NCBI RefSeq assembly: GCF_014897675.1 | Contig: NZ_JABUXU010000001.1 | Coordinates: 62,001 to 126,000 of the forward strand | From: Advenella sp. FME57 | Lineage (GTDB): Bacteria > Pseudomonadota > Gammaproteobacteria > Burkholderiales > Burkholderiaceae_B | Length of the DNA: 64,000 nt | Reading direction: 5' to 3' | Shown: piece after piece, positions 37,454 through 47,400 of the stretch | How the letters are laid out: every line of letters begins with the position of its first letter | Position numbering within the stretch: position 1 is the stretch's first letter | Program-made: the position numbers and the translations under genes | The notes under the pieces: model-generated | What the model was told of the DNA's origin: nothing | Databases searched by the model: none | What the model saw: the letters and a program-made list of their open reading frames with translations, nothing else

Positions 37454-40045
37454 ATGCAGCCATTGAAAATGACAACCAACGACAGTCCGGCAGCGTTACT
37501 GACACGCTATGCCGATTTGTTCGACAATATTGAAAGCACGCCATTGACGCCAGAGCAACGCCAGGCGTGTATCTCGAATGCGCCAGCGACACTTGTTCTG
37601 GCCGGCGCCGGAACAGGCAAGACCAGCACGCTGACCGGGCGCGCGGCGTTTCTCATGGCACATGGATTGGCTAAGCCTGGCGACATTCTCTGCCTGGCGT
37701 TTGCCCGTGAAGCAGCGCTGGAAATTGATGATCGGTTGCAACGCCGGCTTGCTGCGCGCTGGCCGATACAGGGCTTTGCAGCAAGCACTTTTCATAGCCT
37801 GGGTTTGCGTATCGTACGCGAAGTCGAAGGCAGCGCGCCCGTGCTGACCGAACTGTGCGGTAACCGGCAGAAACTGCTTGCGTTTATTCACGAGCAAATG
37901 CTGCAGTTGACAGCGCGATCGGCCGACTTTGCCGGCGTGCTGTTTGAGTATTTTGCAAAGATCGAACCTGATCTTGCATTGTCATGCGAATTTGCCAAGC
38001 GCAGCAATTATCAGGCCGAGTATTCGGCCCACCTTTTACAGGCTGTTCGGGGTGAAGTCGTGCGTTGTCCGTTTGATTGCCTGGTGGCCAATGCGCTGTG
38101 CTTGATGGGTATTGAGTATGACTATCGAAAACATTATCCTCATCCCGTATTCCTGGCCAGGCGCCGTCCATACCAGAGTACTTTTTATCTGCCAGATACA
38201 GACGTTTATATTGATGTGTTCGATTGCTCGAGACCGACCAGCGCGAAATGTGCCACTGTTGCGCTGGCGAGCCGGCTTGCCCGCATTCATCGTCAATATG
38301 GCACTCGTCATATCATTCTTTGGGAAGCGCCAGGCTATGTGCTCGACATCTGGCAATTGGTTAAGCTGCTAAGCCGCAAGTTTATTGAGTGTGGTATATC
38401 GGCGTGGCCGGACAGGGCCGACGCTGCTCAGAGCAGCGTTCAGAATAACTGGGTTTCGCATAATCACGGCAGGGCAGACAGGTATCGTGCTTGCCTGCGG
38501 CCGCTGGTCGGCACTGCGCGTTGGTCTTCGCTGCTGGACGCGCTAGCCACTGTGCTGCCGCTATACCTTCAATGGCAGGCACAGACGGTTACGGACACAA
38601 AGCGTGCCCAACTGAAGCAGGCTTGGGAACGGCGCCGCATTGCGAATATCACTGCATTGGTGCAGCCGCTGGCGCAGGCCTATAAAGCGCGTTTGCATAC
38701 GCATGGTCAAATTGATTTTGACGATATGATCGCCCGGGCAACGCAGTATGTCGCCACCGGTCGCTTTGTTGTTCCCTGGCGTGACATACTGATTGATGAA
38801 TTCCAGGATATCTCGCTGCCGCGTTTTGCGCTGATTGCTGCCATGTTGCGGCAGCGGCCAGGTCTGCGACTTTTTTGCGTGGGTGACGACTGGCAGGCCA
38901 TCTATCGTTTTGCAGGCAGTGAGATCCGATACAGCACGCAATTTTCTGATTATGTTCATCCTCAGGCCCGCATGGTGCCCTTGAGCTGCACCTTCCGGTT
39001 CAATCAGGCACTGTGCGACATCAGCAGCCAGTTCCTGATGAAAAACCCGTTCCAGAATCGCAAGCAGTTGTTCGCCGCATGTAATGACATGCGGCCGGTG
39101 GTGACTGTCGCTCGGCAGGAGGACGGCCTGGCGGTTATTTTATCAATGCTGCAGCACGCGGTGCAGCAGCGCGCAGACGCAGATCACGACTCCGGTCACA
39201 CAGCCAAGGCGCTTGTTCAGCGAGTTTGTGCTGCGCCAGTCTTGCTGGCGGCAGGCGTCAAGAGAACGACTCGGATCGCGGCACGCGCTGGTTTTGCGGC
39301 GCCGGTGCTGGCCAGGTTATTGTCTGCAGCCGTTACCATCGACTCAGTCGATCCTTCTACCTGTTCAACGACAACCATGGAGACCGACGCTTGTCGTGGA
39401 GAACCGCTTTCGGCACCGAAGGCATCGGTGCTTATTTTGGCGCGGTTTGCACATCTGCTGCCGGATGGCGAAAGGCTGAACGCGTACGCTGTGCGCTATC
39501 CTGCTTTGCAGATCAGCGTCAGCACCGTGCATGCATCTAAGGGACTGGAGGCTGACTATGTATTGATTCTGAATATGGAGAAGGGGGATTACGGCTTTCC
39601 TTCAGGCAGGCGATCGGACCTTGTGATTGAACGTTTTCTGCCGCAGCCGGAGGGCTTTGAGCACGCCGATGAGCGTCGGCTGTTCTATGTCGCGCTGACG
39701 CGCGCCAGAAAGCATGTGTGGCTGCTGGTGCCACAAGACAAAAAAAATATATCGGTATTCGTGACGGAATTGCTGCAGGATAATAAAGCCGTGGTCCGCC
39801 GCTTTGGTTTACGCAATGCAAGAAGAGGTGCCTGCCGGAGAGCGAACAGGCCCTCTGGCGGCGCAAGCGCATCAAACATCCCAGATAAAACAGCTTGCGG
39901 CCCACGGCCTGGCTGGCGCTTGCACACGCGCGGCAGCGCGCTAGCTGATCGGCAGAAACGCCCGATCGCCGGTGTAGTTGATAAAATCAAGCGCTGTATC
40001 ATAGGCATCGAGGTTGGCACAGAAAAAAAGAACCGTATCATCTGA
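37454..40045 (+). CDS. UvrD/HelD-like superfamily 1 helicase
   Basis: 863 residues from ATG 37454 (GTG 37421 and ATG 37469 are alternatives; none has a good Shine-Dalgarno). Closest in pattern to helicase IV (HelD): Walker A GAGTGKTS near the N-terminus, IDEFQD Walker B, VSTVHASKGLEADYVLILN and YVALTRARKHVWLL. Between motifs Ia and II lies an insert (NALCLMGIEYDYRKHYPHP ... LPDTDVYIDVFDC) matching the nuclease-like insert of HelD proteins, with its acidic residue changed. The long N-terminal domain of E. coli HelD is absent. The last ~70 residues are Arg-rich, unlike the family, and overlap another gene by 105 bp. Confidence 0.8.
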   Translation: MQPLKMTTNDSPAALLTRYADLFDNIESTPLTPEQRQACISNAPATLVLAGAGTGKTSTLTGRAAFLMAHGLAKPGDILCLAFAREAALEIDDRLQRRLAARWPIQGFAASTFHSLGLRIVREVEGSAPVLTELCGNRQKLLAFIHEQMLQLTARSADFAGVLFEYFAKIEPDLALSCEFAKRSNYQAEYSAHLLQAVRGEVVRCPFDCLVANALCLMGIEYDYRKHYPHPVFLARRRPYQSTFYLPDTDVYIDVFDCSRPTSAKCATVALASRLARIHRQYGTRHIILWEAPGYVLDIWQLVKLLSRKFIECGISAWPDRADAAQSSVQNNWVSHNHGRADRYRACLRPLVGTARWSSLLDALATVLPLYLQWQAQTVTDTKRAQLKQAWERRRIANITALVQPLAQAYKARLHTHGQIDFDDMIARATQYVATGRFVVPWRDILIDEFQDISLPRFALIAAMLRQRPGLRLFCVGDDWQAIYRFAGSEIRYSTQFSDYVHPQARMVPLSCTFRFNQALCDISSQFLMKNPFQNRKQLFAACNDMRPVVTVARQEDGLAVILSMLQHAVQQRADADHDSGHTAKALVQRVCAAPVLLAAGVKRTTRIAARAGFAAPVLARLLSAAVTIDSVDPSTCSTTTMETDACRGEPLSAPKASVLILARFAHLLPDGERLNAYAVRYPALQISVSTVHASKGLEADYVLILNMEKGDYGFPSGRRSDLVIERFLPQPEGFEHADERRLFYVALTRARKHVWLLVPQDKKNISVFVTELLQDNKAVVRRFGLRNARRGACRRANRPSGGASASNIPDKTACGPRPGWRLHTRGSALADRQKRPIAGVVDKIKRCIIGIEVGTEKKNRII

Positions 40046-40294
40046 GTCCATATTGGCCAGAATGGATTCCATTTCATCTTCTACCGGTTCCTCTTCAAGG
40101 CCCAGGCTGGAGACATGGATCTGGCCGTCCTGCTCAAAACGCGCTTTTGGCAAAATATCCGGAATCCGGTCAAAGTCTACGTCTTCCACAATTAAATAGA
40201 TGTCCAGTGCCAGACCGTTGGCTTGCGCCAACACCTGAATGCCGTTATGGATCGCCCGAACTAGGCTTGTTTGTATACCAGGTTCAACCGTCAT
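39941..40294 (-). CDS. Conserved-looking hypothetical protein
   Basis: 117 residues, not recognised. Acidic, mixed alpha/beta, with LDIYLIVEDVDFDRIPDILPKARF and DDTVLFFCANLDAYDTALDFINYTGD; no signal or membrane segment, so cytoplasmic. Start lies 3 bp after the stop of the small lipoprotein gene and has no Shine-Dalgarno, implying coupled translation. The 3' end runs 105 bp into the helicase gene on the other strand. Confidence 0.7.
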   Translation of the reverse strand: MTVEPGIQTSLVRAIHNGIQVLAQANGLALDIYLIVEDVDFDRIPDILPKARFEQDGQIHVSSLGLEEEPVEDEMESILANMDSDDTVLFFCANLDAYDTALDFINYTGDRAFLPIS

Positions 40295-40297
40295 GAT

Positions 40298-40429
40298 TTA
40301 TTCAGAAAGCAAAGATGTTGGCGGCGGCGCATCGCTGGGCACGGCCGGTGCACCCTTATAATGGCCTTGGTATACGCCGCAACCGGCCAGGGCGATGAGA
40401 AGGGCAGTCAATGCGACAAATTTTTGCAT
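40298..40429 (-). CDS. 43-residue lipoprotein
   Basis: ATG 40429 to TAA 40298. A short basic and hydrophobic start (MQKFVALTALLIALAGC) ends in a canonical lipobox LAGC, followed by a 26-residue Pro/Ala/Ser-rich tail. In one unit with the downstream hypothetical gene. It lacks the LKGPLYLP tail of LptM/YifL lipoproteins, so that name is not given. Confidence 0.7.
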   Translation of the reverse strand: MQKFVALTALLIALAGCGVYQGHYKGAPAVPSDAPPPTSLLSE

Positions 40430-40507
40430 GATAGTTAAAGTACCTGGAATGAGAGCTAGCGGGAATCGCTACAATGCAATTGTAATACGAACTGACCGCC
40501 CGGATCC

Positions 40508-41572
40508 ATGACACGAAAAATTGTCCATATTGATATGGACGCATTTTATGCTTCTGTCGAGCTGCGTGAAAATCCGCAGCTCAAAGGCTTGCCCGTGGTT
40601 GTTGCCTGGGACAGCATTCGTTCGGTGATTGTTGCCGCGTCCTATGAGGCGCGCAAATATGGCTTGAGGTCGGCCATGTCGGTCAGGCGCGCACGCGAAC
40701 TGTGTCCACATGCAATTTATATCGCCCCCAACTTTACCTTATACCGCGACGTGTCGCGCCAGGTGCGCGGCATTTTCCAGCGGTACACTGACCGGATTGA
40801 ACCGCTTTCGCTAGATGAGGCCTATCTGGACGTCACCGTCAATAACAAGGGTATTGCGTCTGCGACAGAAGTGGCCCGCCGGATACAGGAGGACATTTTC
40901 CTTGAGACGTCGCTTACCGCGTCTGCTGGGGTGGCGCCCAATAAATTTCTGGCCAAAATTGCGTCGGACTGGAATAAACCCAATGGAATTTGTGTTATTC
41001 CGCCATCCAAAGTGATGTCATTTTTGCAGGATCTGCCGCTGGAAAAGATTCCCGGTGTCGGACGCGTGACGTTGGCAAAATTTCATCGGCTGCAAATGAA
41101 AACCATTGCTGACTTGCGCCAGCGCAGTGAATGGGAGCTGACGCATCATTTCGGACGCTATGGCCGTCGTTTGTACGAACTGGCGCGTGGCATTGATCTG
41201 CGCGAAGTCGACACCAATCAGCAATCGCAGCAGATTTCCACAGAAACCACCTTTGATCAGGACTTGCCCTATCTGCAACTACAGGATCCACTGGACGCCA
41301 TCGCCAGAAAACTATGGGAGCAGGTGCTGCGCAAACGCAAGTTCGGGCGTACCGTCACGCTTAAGCTCAAAAGCGCCTCATTCAGGATAGTGACCCGATC
41401 GCAGACTTATTCCAGTCCGCTGTATTCGGTGGATGACGTGCGGCAGGCCGCGGCCACGCTGCTGGCGCGCGTCGAAGCCGATAAACGCCATACGCTGTAT
41501 CGGCTCATTGGCCTGGGCATTAGCGCGTTTGCCGAAGTTGATGAGATTGAGGTGCAAATATCGCTGCTGTAG
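40508..41572 (+). CDS. dinB: DNA polymerase IV (Y family)
   Basis: 354 residues. Error-prone translesion polymerase. Palm motifs HIDMDAFYASVE (catalytic Asp9) and SLDEAYLDVT; helix-hairpin-helix KIPGVGRVTLAK; little-finger domain at the C-terminus. The last five residues QISLL fit a beta-clamp-binding motif. No LexA box is recognisable upstream, so SOS control is not shown. Confidence 0.96.
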   Translation: MTRKIVHIDMDAFYASVELRENPQLKGLPVVVAWDSIRSVIVAASYEARKYGLRSAMSVRRARELCPHAIYIAPNFTLYRDVSRQVRGIFQRYTDRIEPLSLDEAYLDVTVNNKGIASATEVARRIQEDIFLETSLTASAGVAPNKFLAKIASDWNKPNGICVIPPSKVMSFLQDLPLEKIPGVGRVTLAKFHRLQMKTIADLRQRSEWELTHHFGRYGRRLYELARGIDLREVDTNQQSQQISTETTFDQDLPYLQLQDPLDAIARKLWEQVLRKRKFGRTVTLKLKSASFRIVTRSQTYSSPLYSVDDVRQAAATLLARVEADKRHTLYRLIGLGISAFAEVDEIEVQISLL

Positions 41573-41698
41573 GCAGTGTGTTGTCTGGCACTAACCGTCA
41601 CGCATGCGCGGACGCAGGAGAATGTGAAGACGCCTGATATCGAAGATGCGGGGTTACGAATATACGAGGCATTTAAGGGCCTGCGTCGCACAAGAAAA

Positions 41699-41740
41699 AT
41701 GCCATTTTCTTCAGGCTGTTGGCCGGCAGGAAAATGGCAT
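41699..41740 (-). terminator. Intrinsic terminator of yqeY
   Basis: ATGCCATTTTC (41699-41709) and GAAAATGGCAT (41730-41740), perfect 11-bp arms around a 20-nt loop; on the minus strand a T-tract follows. It lies 92 bp after the yqeY stop. Confidence 0.7.
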
Positions 41741-41832
41741 GGCACTCACTGTGTTGGCGTCTACACGATCGCGTACTAACGGCAACCGTATTGCGCGCCA
41801 ATGATCGGGCGCGTATTGTCAATTCACAGGGT

Positions 41833-42294
41833 TTACGGTTTAAGGCGATCTTTCAGACGTTTGGACAATTCTGCCATGTCTGTACGGCCGGCAAGCTTTT
41901 GCTTGAGAATGGCCATGGCCTTGCCCATGACTGCCGGGCCGGTAATGCCGTCTGCAGTCACCTGGGTAAGCGCCGCGTCAACTGCTTCAGTCACTTCCTG
42001 TTCTGATGCTTCTTCCGGCAGGAATTCCCTGAGCACTTCAAGCTCGGCTTTTTCGGCTTCAGCAGTTTCAGTGCGGCCGGCATTTTCAAAAGCAGTGATG
42101 GACTCTTTGCGCTGTTTGACCTGTTTTTCAATGATGGCCAGCACCTGGTCGTCATTCAATTCGATGCGCTCATCGATTTCTTTCTGTTTGATAGCGGCCT
42201 GCAGAAAGCGCAGTGTACCCAGCCTTGCCGTCTGCTTGGCGCGCATGGCGTCTTTGACGCCATCTGATATTGCTATTTTGAGGGAAGAAGACAT
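41833..42294 (-). CDS. YqeY/GatB-like domain protein
   Basis: 153 residues, the family length. Helical protein related to the tRNA-binding tail of GatB: LGTLRFLQAAIKQKEIDER, IIEKQVKQRKESITAFENAGR and GITGPAVMGKAMAILKQKLAGRTDMAELSKRLK. In many relatives it lies between rpsU and dnaG; here it stands alone. Role unproven, probably tRNA-linked. Confidence 0.93.
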   Translation of the reverse strand: MSSSLKIAISDGVKDAMRAKQTARLGTLRFLQAAIKQKEIDERIELNDDQVLAIIEKQVKQRKESITAFENAGRTETAEAEKAELEVLREFLPEEASEQEVTEAVDAALTQVTADGITGPAVMGKAMAILKQKLAGRTDMAELSKRLKDRLKP

Positions 42295-42357
42295 GAATTT
42301 ATTCCGGGAATGGTAAGATTAGTTTCATATTATGGCATAACTTTTTCGGAGACATAT

Positions 42358-43077
42358 ATGACGGAAATAAAGACTTCCCAGATTCTTCTCCCGGAAGGCG
42401 ACGCGCATGGCCAGTTGTTTTACATACTGCATGAAGAGAACGAGCAATTGACGAATATGCCATTTCTGTTAGGTACCATTCGGGCTGAATTTCCTGATGC
42501 TGTGATCCGGATCGCGGTGGTTGCTCTGGACGAAGATACGGCATGGCTGGACGCCGGGGACACCGAACCGGACGCGCCGGAAACGGCGCAACTTGCGCCG
42601 CGCCTGGCGGCCAATATCAAATCGCTGGAACATGATATTCAGATGGGTCAGAACATACACGGCGTACTGAGCGAAGCCACAGCCGTAATTGGTGTGGGCC
42701 CTGCTGGATCGCTGGTGTTGGGCCTGACGTTGCTGGAGCAGCCGATTGCCGGCAGGCTTATTACATTCGGGGCGAAATTTCCTGCCTATCCACTGGAGTT
42801 ATCTCTGGATACAACGGTCCATCTGCTGCATGCCGATCGCGATACAACGATTTCATCGGCTCGGGCCCGCGAGGCGCATGAACGGATGGCGTTGCTGCAG
42901 GCGGACGCGACAATCGACATTGCCATGAACTCGGCCGAGTCGTTTAGTGAAGTGCTGATTGGAAAAATGTTTGAACGACTGAAAACCTGCGTGCCATTGC
43001 GATACTGGCGCTATGCCGCAGAGTCTGAAAGCGATAGGCAAGAAGAGGGAAGGGCTCCGCCCACGTCTCTGCATTAG
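42358..43077 (+). CDS. YpfH-like alpha/beta hydrolase with altered nucleophile
   Basis: 239 residues from ATG 42358 (GGAG 7 bases upstream). The alpha/beta hydrolase scaffold of the carboxylesterase/YpfH type is suggested by LLPEGDAHGQLFYILH, the nucleophile-elbow region AVIGVGPAGSLVLGL and TTVHLLHADRDTTISSARAREAHERM, which carries the usual HGDxD loop. The expected Gly-x-Ser-x-Gly is replaced by Gly-Val-Gly-Pro-Ala, so the catalytic serine seems lost. It may bind a ligand or be a decaying gene. Divergent from yqeY; it reads toward pbpG. Confidence 0.65.
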   Translation: MTEIKTSQILLPEGDAHGQLFYILHEENEQLTNMPFLLGTIRAEFPDAVIRIAVVALDEDTAWLDAGDTEPDAPETAQLAPRLAANIKSLEHDIQMGQNIHGVLSEATAVIGVGPAGSLVLGLTLLEQPIAGRLITFGAKFPAYPLELSLDTTVHLLHADRDTTISSARAREAHERMALLQADATIDIAMNSAESFSEVLIGKMFERLKTCVPLRYWRYAAESESDRQEEGRAPPTSLH

Positions 43078-43127
43078 AGCAGCAGCCCGACAGCAAACCA
43101 TTGCTGTCCGGACCGGCTGGCTGGCCT

Positions 43128-44039
43128 TTATAGCAAGGTGGGGTAATCCTGCTGAACCATATGACGCACACGTACCGCGTCTGCGAAACGAGTTAGTCCG
43201 CCATCGGCATTAAGCAGCACGACGGCAACCGGGCGATGATCCATTTCGGTCATCATGACCAGGCAGTCGCCCGCTTCACGGATAAAGCCTGTTTTGGATA
43301 TTTGGATATTCCAGTTGCTGTTGCGGATCAGGCGATTGGTATTGCGATAGCGCTGTTCGCGGCCGTTGCTGGTTACAATTTCGTATTTGTCGCTGGTTGT
43401 GTATTCGCGAATAAGAGGCTGCTGATGTACAGCCTGCATCAGGCGCACCAGATCGCGGGGAGAGGCGACATTCTGTGGCGACAGCCCCGTCGGCTCTACA
43501 AAACGCGTACGGGTCATGCCCAGCTGGCGCGCCTTGGCATTCATTTCGCGCACAAAAGCGTTCATGCCGCCCGGGTAGGTTCGGCCTAGCGCATGAGCTG
43601 CCCGGTTTTCCGACGACATCAGGGCCAGATGCAGCAACTCGCGGCGCGTCAATGTAGTGCCAACGGACAGCCGCGAAGATGATTTTTTGACCCGGTCAAT
43701 GTCATCCGCCGTAATGACGATCTGCTCGTTCATGTTCAGACTGGCAGTGGTAATGATCAGTGCTGTCATCAGTTTGCTGATCGACGCAATGGGCCGGATC
43801 ACATCGGCGTTTTTGGAATAAAGTATACGGTTGTCAGTCAGATCGACCACATAGGCGACCTGGGAACGGACAATACCACCGTTATCGGCCTGGCCGACAA
43901 CGGTGCTGGCCAGTGGCAGGGCGTCATAGGTTGGGCTTCCATCGTCTTCCTGGGCGAAACTGGAAACGGGTACAATGGAACCAGTGGTTAGCACCACGGC
44001 CAGACATGCGGTCAGGGTTTTTCTAAGATATTTTTGCAT
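43128..44039 (-). CDS. pbpG: D-alanyl-D-alanine endopeptidase (PBP7 type)
   Basis: 303 residues with signal peptide cleaved near SSFAQ. Periplasmic low-mass penicillin-binding protein cutting peptide cross-links. Active-site triads are all present: Ser86-I-S-Lys89, Ser143-E-Asn145 and Lys249-T-Gly251. No C-terminal amphipathic anchor, as in PBP7, which separates it from DacA/DacC. Confidence 0.93.
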   Translation of the reverse strand: MQKYLRKTLTACLAVVLTTGSIVPVSSFAQEDDGSPTYDALPLASTVVGQADNGGIVRSQVAYVVDLTDNRILYSKNADVIRPIASISKLMTALIITTASLNMNEQIVITADDIDRVKKSSSRLSVGTTLTRRELLHLALMSSENRAAHALGRTYPGGMNAFVREMNAKARQLGMTRTRFVEPTGLSPQNVASPRDLVRLMQAVHQQPLIREYTTSDKYEIVTSNGREQRYRNTNRLIRNSNWNIQISKTGFIREAGDCLVMMTEMDHRPVAVVLLNADGGLTRFADAVRVRHMVQQDYPTLL

Positions 44040-44414
44040 AGGTTCGTCACGGGCAAATTAGATCAGGGTCAGCGCAATTATAAATAAGATTTGAAAAAAA
44101 ATATATTTATTAATGGGTTAGAGGCGATATCTAAATTTACTGTTAAGTGGATAGCTTAAGCTTTGGTTTGCATTTTAATAACAAAATAAACGAGGAACGA
44201 AGATAATAGACGTAAATACGGCTATTTTTGGCTAAAACACACTAAATTGTATCAAATGTTTTCCTGAGGGAAATAGGTAGAAAAGCAGGCGACTTTTCCC
44301 TGAAGCGTCAGGGTAAATATCGCAATTGCATGGTTATTGCGCATGAGACGGGGCCAGGGGCGATAAAATAACGCTTTCCTGTTCAGGCAATTTTCATTTA
44401 CTCCGGTTTTTATT
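44040..44414. other. AT-rich gap pbpG/purL
   Basis: 375 bp, markedly AT-rich from about 44080 to 44260. It lies between divergent genes and should hold both promoters. No gene, purine riboswitch or clear operator is recognised. Confidence 0.5.
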
Positions 44415-47400
44415 GTGTCAGATACTCAACATCAGCACCAAATTGCATACGGCTGTGCCGCCTTGACCCCGTTTCAGAAAGAGCGACTGCTTGTGGCGCT
44501 TGCCCAGGCCGGGTTGCCTGTGCAGGACATGACTGCCCGCTACGAGCACCACGTTTTCATTCACGGCGCTATGTCTCAGGAAGATCAACAACGGTTGAAT
44601 CAGCTTCTCAACTACGGCACCGCCCAGGCAGGCGTGCCGGCGCAAGATGCATTGGTGCTGCGGGTCCTGCCACGTCTGGGGACATTATCACCGTGGGCCA
44701 GCAAGGCAACCGATATTGCACACAATTGCGGCTTATCGGCGGTGCGGCGCATAGAGCGGGGCATTGAATACCGGTTTGTTCCAAAAAAAGGGTTGCTGGG
44801 CGCCAAAAAGCTTACGCAAGAGCAGCTGTCGCAAATTGCAGCGCTTGTCCACGACCGGATGACAGAGACCGTGGTAGATTCGGCCTTTGATGCCTCAATA
44901 TTAATGCAAACTTTGCCTGGCAAGCCGCTGGCGCAAATTCCGGTTCAGGCCCGAGGCAGGACGGCGCTTGACCAGGCCAATGAGAACCTGGGTCTGGCAT
45001 TGTCGCCTGTGGAAATAGATTATCTGCTGACCTCGTTCAGCGAGCTCGGACGCGATCCCACTGATGTCGAGTTGATGATGTTTGCGCAGGCAAACAGCGA
45101 ACATTGCCGTCATAAGATTTTTAACGCCAGTTGGGAAATTGATGGCGAGAAAAAAGAGGATACCCTGTTTGGCATGATCCGCAAGACACATGCGGCACAG
45201 CCCAAGGGAACCGTGGTTGCCTATTCGGATAATGCTGCCGTCATGGAAGGCGGGCCGGCAAGCCGGTTTTTTGCTGGCTTGCCGGCAGAGGATCACAATG
45301 CGGCGGCGCCCAGGTACGGTAGCCAGATGCGTCTGACCCATACATTGATGAAAGTGGAAACGCACAACCACCCAACGGCAATTGCGCCATTTCCAGGCGC
45401 GGCCACCGGCGCCGGCGGGGAAATCCGCGACGAAGGGGCAACCGGGCGAGGTTCCAAACCCAAAGCGGGCCTGACCGGATTTACCGTATCCAATCTGAAT
45501 CTGCCTGATATCGCCGAATCGCGTGAGGCCAAGCCTTATGGCCTGCCTGATCGAATTGCCAGCCCGCTCGACATCATGATTGAAGGCCCAATCGGTGGCG
45601 CTGCGTTCAATAACGAATTTGGCAGGCCAAATTTGCTGGGCTATTTCCGCACCTTCGAACAGACGATCGATGGGGTGCGCTGGGGCTATCACAAGCCGAT
45701 CATGATTGCAGGCGGCCTGGGCAGCATTGACGCTACGCTTACCCATAAAGATGTCATACCGGGACAGGCGCTGCTGATTCAGCTTGGCGGGCCCGGCATG
45801 CGTATTGGGATGGGAGGCAGTGCGGCTTCGTCCATGAGCGCCGGCGCCAATACCGCGCAGCTTGATTTCGATTCGGTCCAGCGCGGCAATCCGGAACTCG
45901 AGCGTCGCGCCCAGGAAGTGATCGATCGCTGTTGGCAATTGCAAGAAGACAACCCGATCATTGCCATTCATGATGTGGGCGCGGGCGGCTTGTCCAATGC
46001 GTTTCCTGAATTGGTCAATGATGCGGGCCGCGGCGCGATTTTCGATCTGCAACGGGTTCATCTGGAAGAGTCCGGCCTGTCGGCTGCGGAGATCTGGAGC
46101 AATGAGGCGCAGGAACGCTATGTGCTGGCCATCCTGCCTGAAGACCTGTCGCGTTTCGAGGCGATTGCTGTGCGCGAACGCTGCCCGTTTGCCGTCGTGG
46201 GGGTAACCACGACAGAGCGTCATTTGAAGGTCTCTGATGGCCAGGGCTTGCCGGGATTTTCCGAGCCGCAAGCCGCAGCGCAGGCCGAGGGCCCTGCGCC
46301 GGTGGATGTGCCAATGGACGTTATTCTGGGCAAACTGCCCCGCATGAAGCGTCAGGCCGAACACAAGGCACGTACGCTGGTGCCAATGGACGTAACGGGA
46401 TTGGATCTTGCCGATATTTCACTGCAAGTCATGCGCCACCCGACGGTAGCCAACAAATCATTTCTGATTACCATTGGCGATCGCACCGTGGGCGGCCTAT
46501 GTTCACGAGACCAGATGGTCGGCCCATGGCAGGTGCCTGTGGCCGATTGCGCGGTTACGCTGGCCGATTATGAATCAGTGCGTGGAGAGGCCATGGCGAT
46601 GGGCGAGCGTACGCCGCTGGCTATTGGCAACGCGCCGGCATCAGGTCGCATGGCGGTTGCCGAAGCGCTGACCAATCTTGCCGCAGCCGATGTCGCTTCG
46701 CTGGAAGACATCAAGCTGTCAGCCAACTGGATGGCCGCTTGCGGCTTCGAGGGTCAGGACGCCGCACTGTTTGATACAGTGAACGCCGTCTCAATACTGT
46801 GTCAGACGATTGGTCTATCTATCCCGGTAGGCAAGGATTCATTGTCCATGCGGACACGCTGGGACGAACAAAACGAGCCCAAAGAAGTGGTAGCACCGAT
46901 TTCGCTGGTTGTAACGGCTTTTGCGCCGGTGGCCGACGTACGCAAAACCCTGACGCCGCAACTGGTAACTGACCAGGGCGATACCACTTTGATTCTGCTC
47001 GATCTGGGGCAGGGGCGACAGCGCCTGGCCGGCTCGGTATTGTCAAATGTGATTGACCAGTATGGTTCCGACGTTCCTGATCTGGACGATCCGGCGTTGC
47101 TCAGAACCTTTTTCCTGACCATCCGTTCGCTGGTCGAGCGCGGGCTGATTCTGGCCTATCATGACCGCTCCGATGGTGGTCTGCTTGCTACGGTAGCCGA
47201 GATGGCCTTCGCAGGCCACGTGGGTGTTTCCATCAATCTGGACATGTTGACGTTTGACGAAACCTCTGCCGATTGGGGGGATTATAAAATTCGTCCCGAA
47301 CAGGTGGCGGTGCAACGCGATGAATTGACGGTCAAGGCGTTGTTCAACGAAGAAGCCGGCGCTGTTATTCAGGTGCGAGCCGAACAGCGTGATCAGGTGC

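Noticed and set aside
40298-40429. LptM/YifL identity for the 43-residue lipoprotein
   Set aside because: The conserved tail (LKGPLYLP) of that family is missing and no lysA or cyaY neighbour is present.
40440-40507. LexA-controlled promoter for dinB
   Set aside because: No CTGT-N8-ACAG type palindrome could be found upstream.
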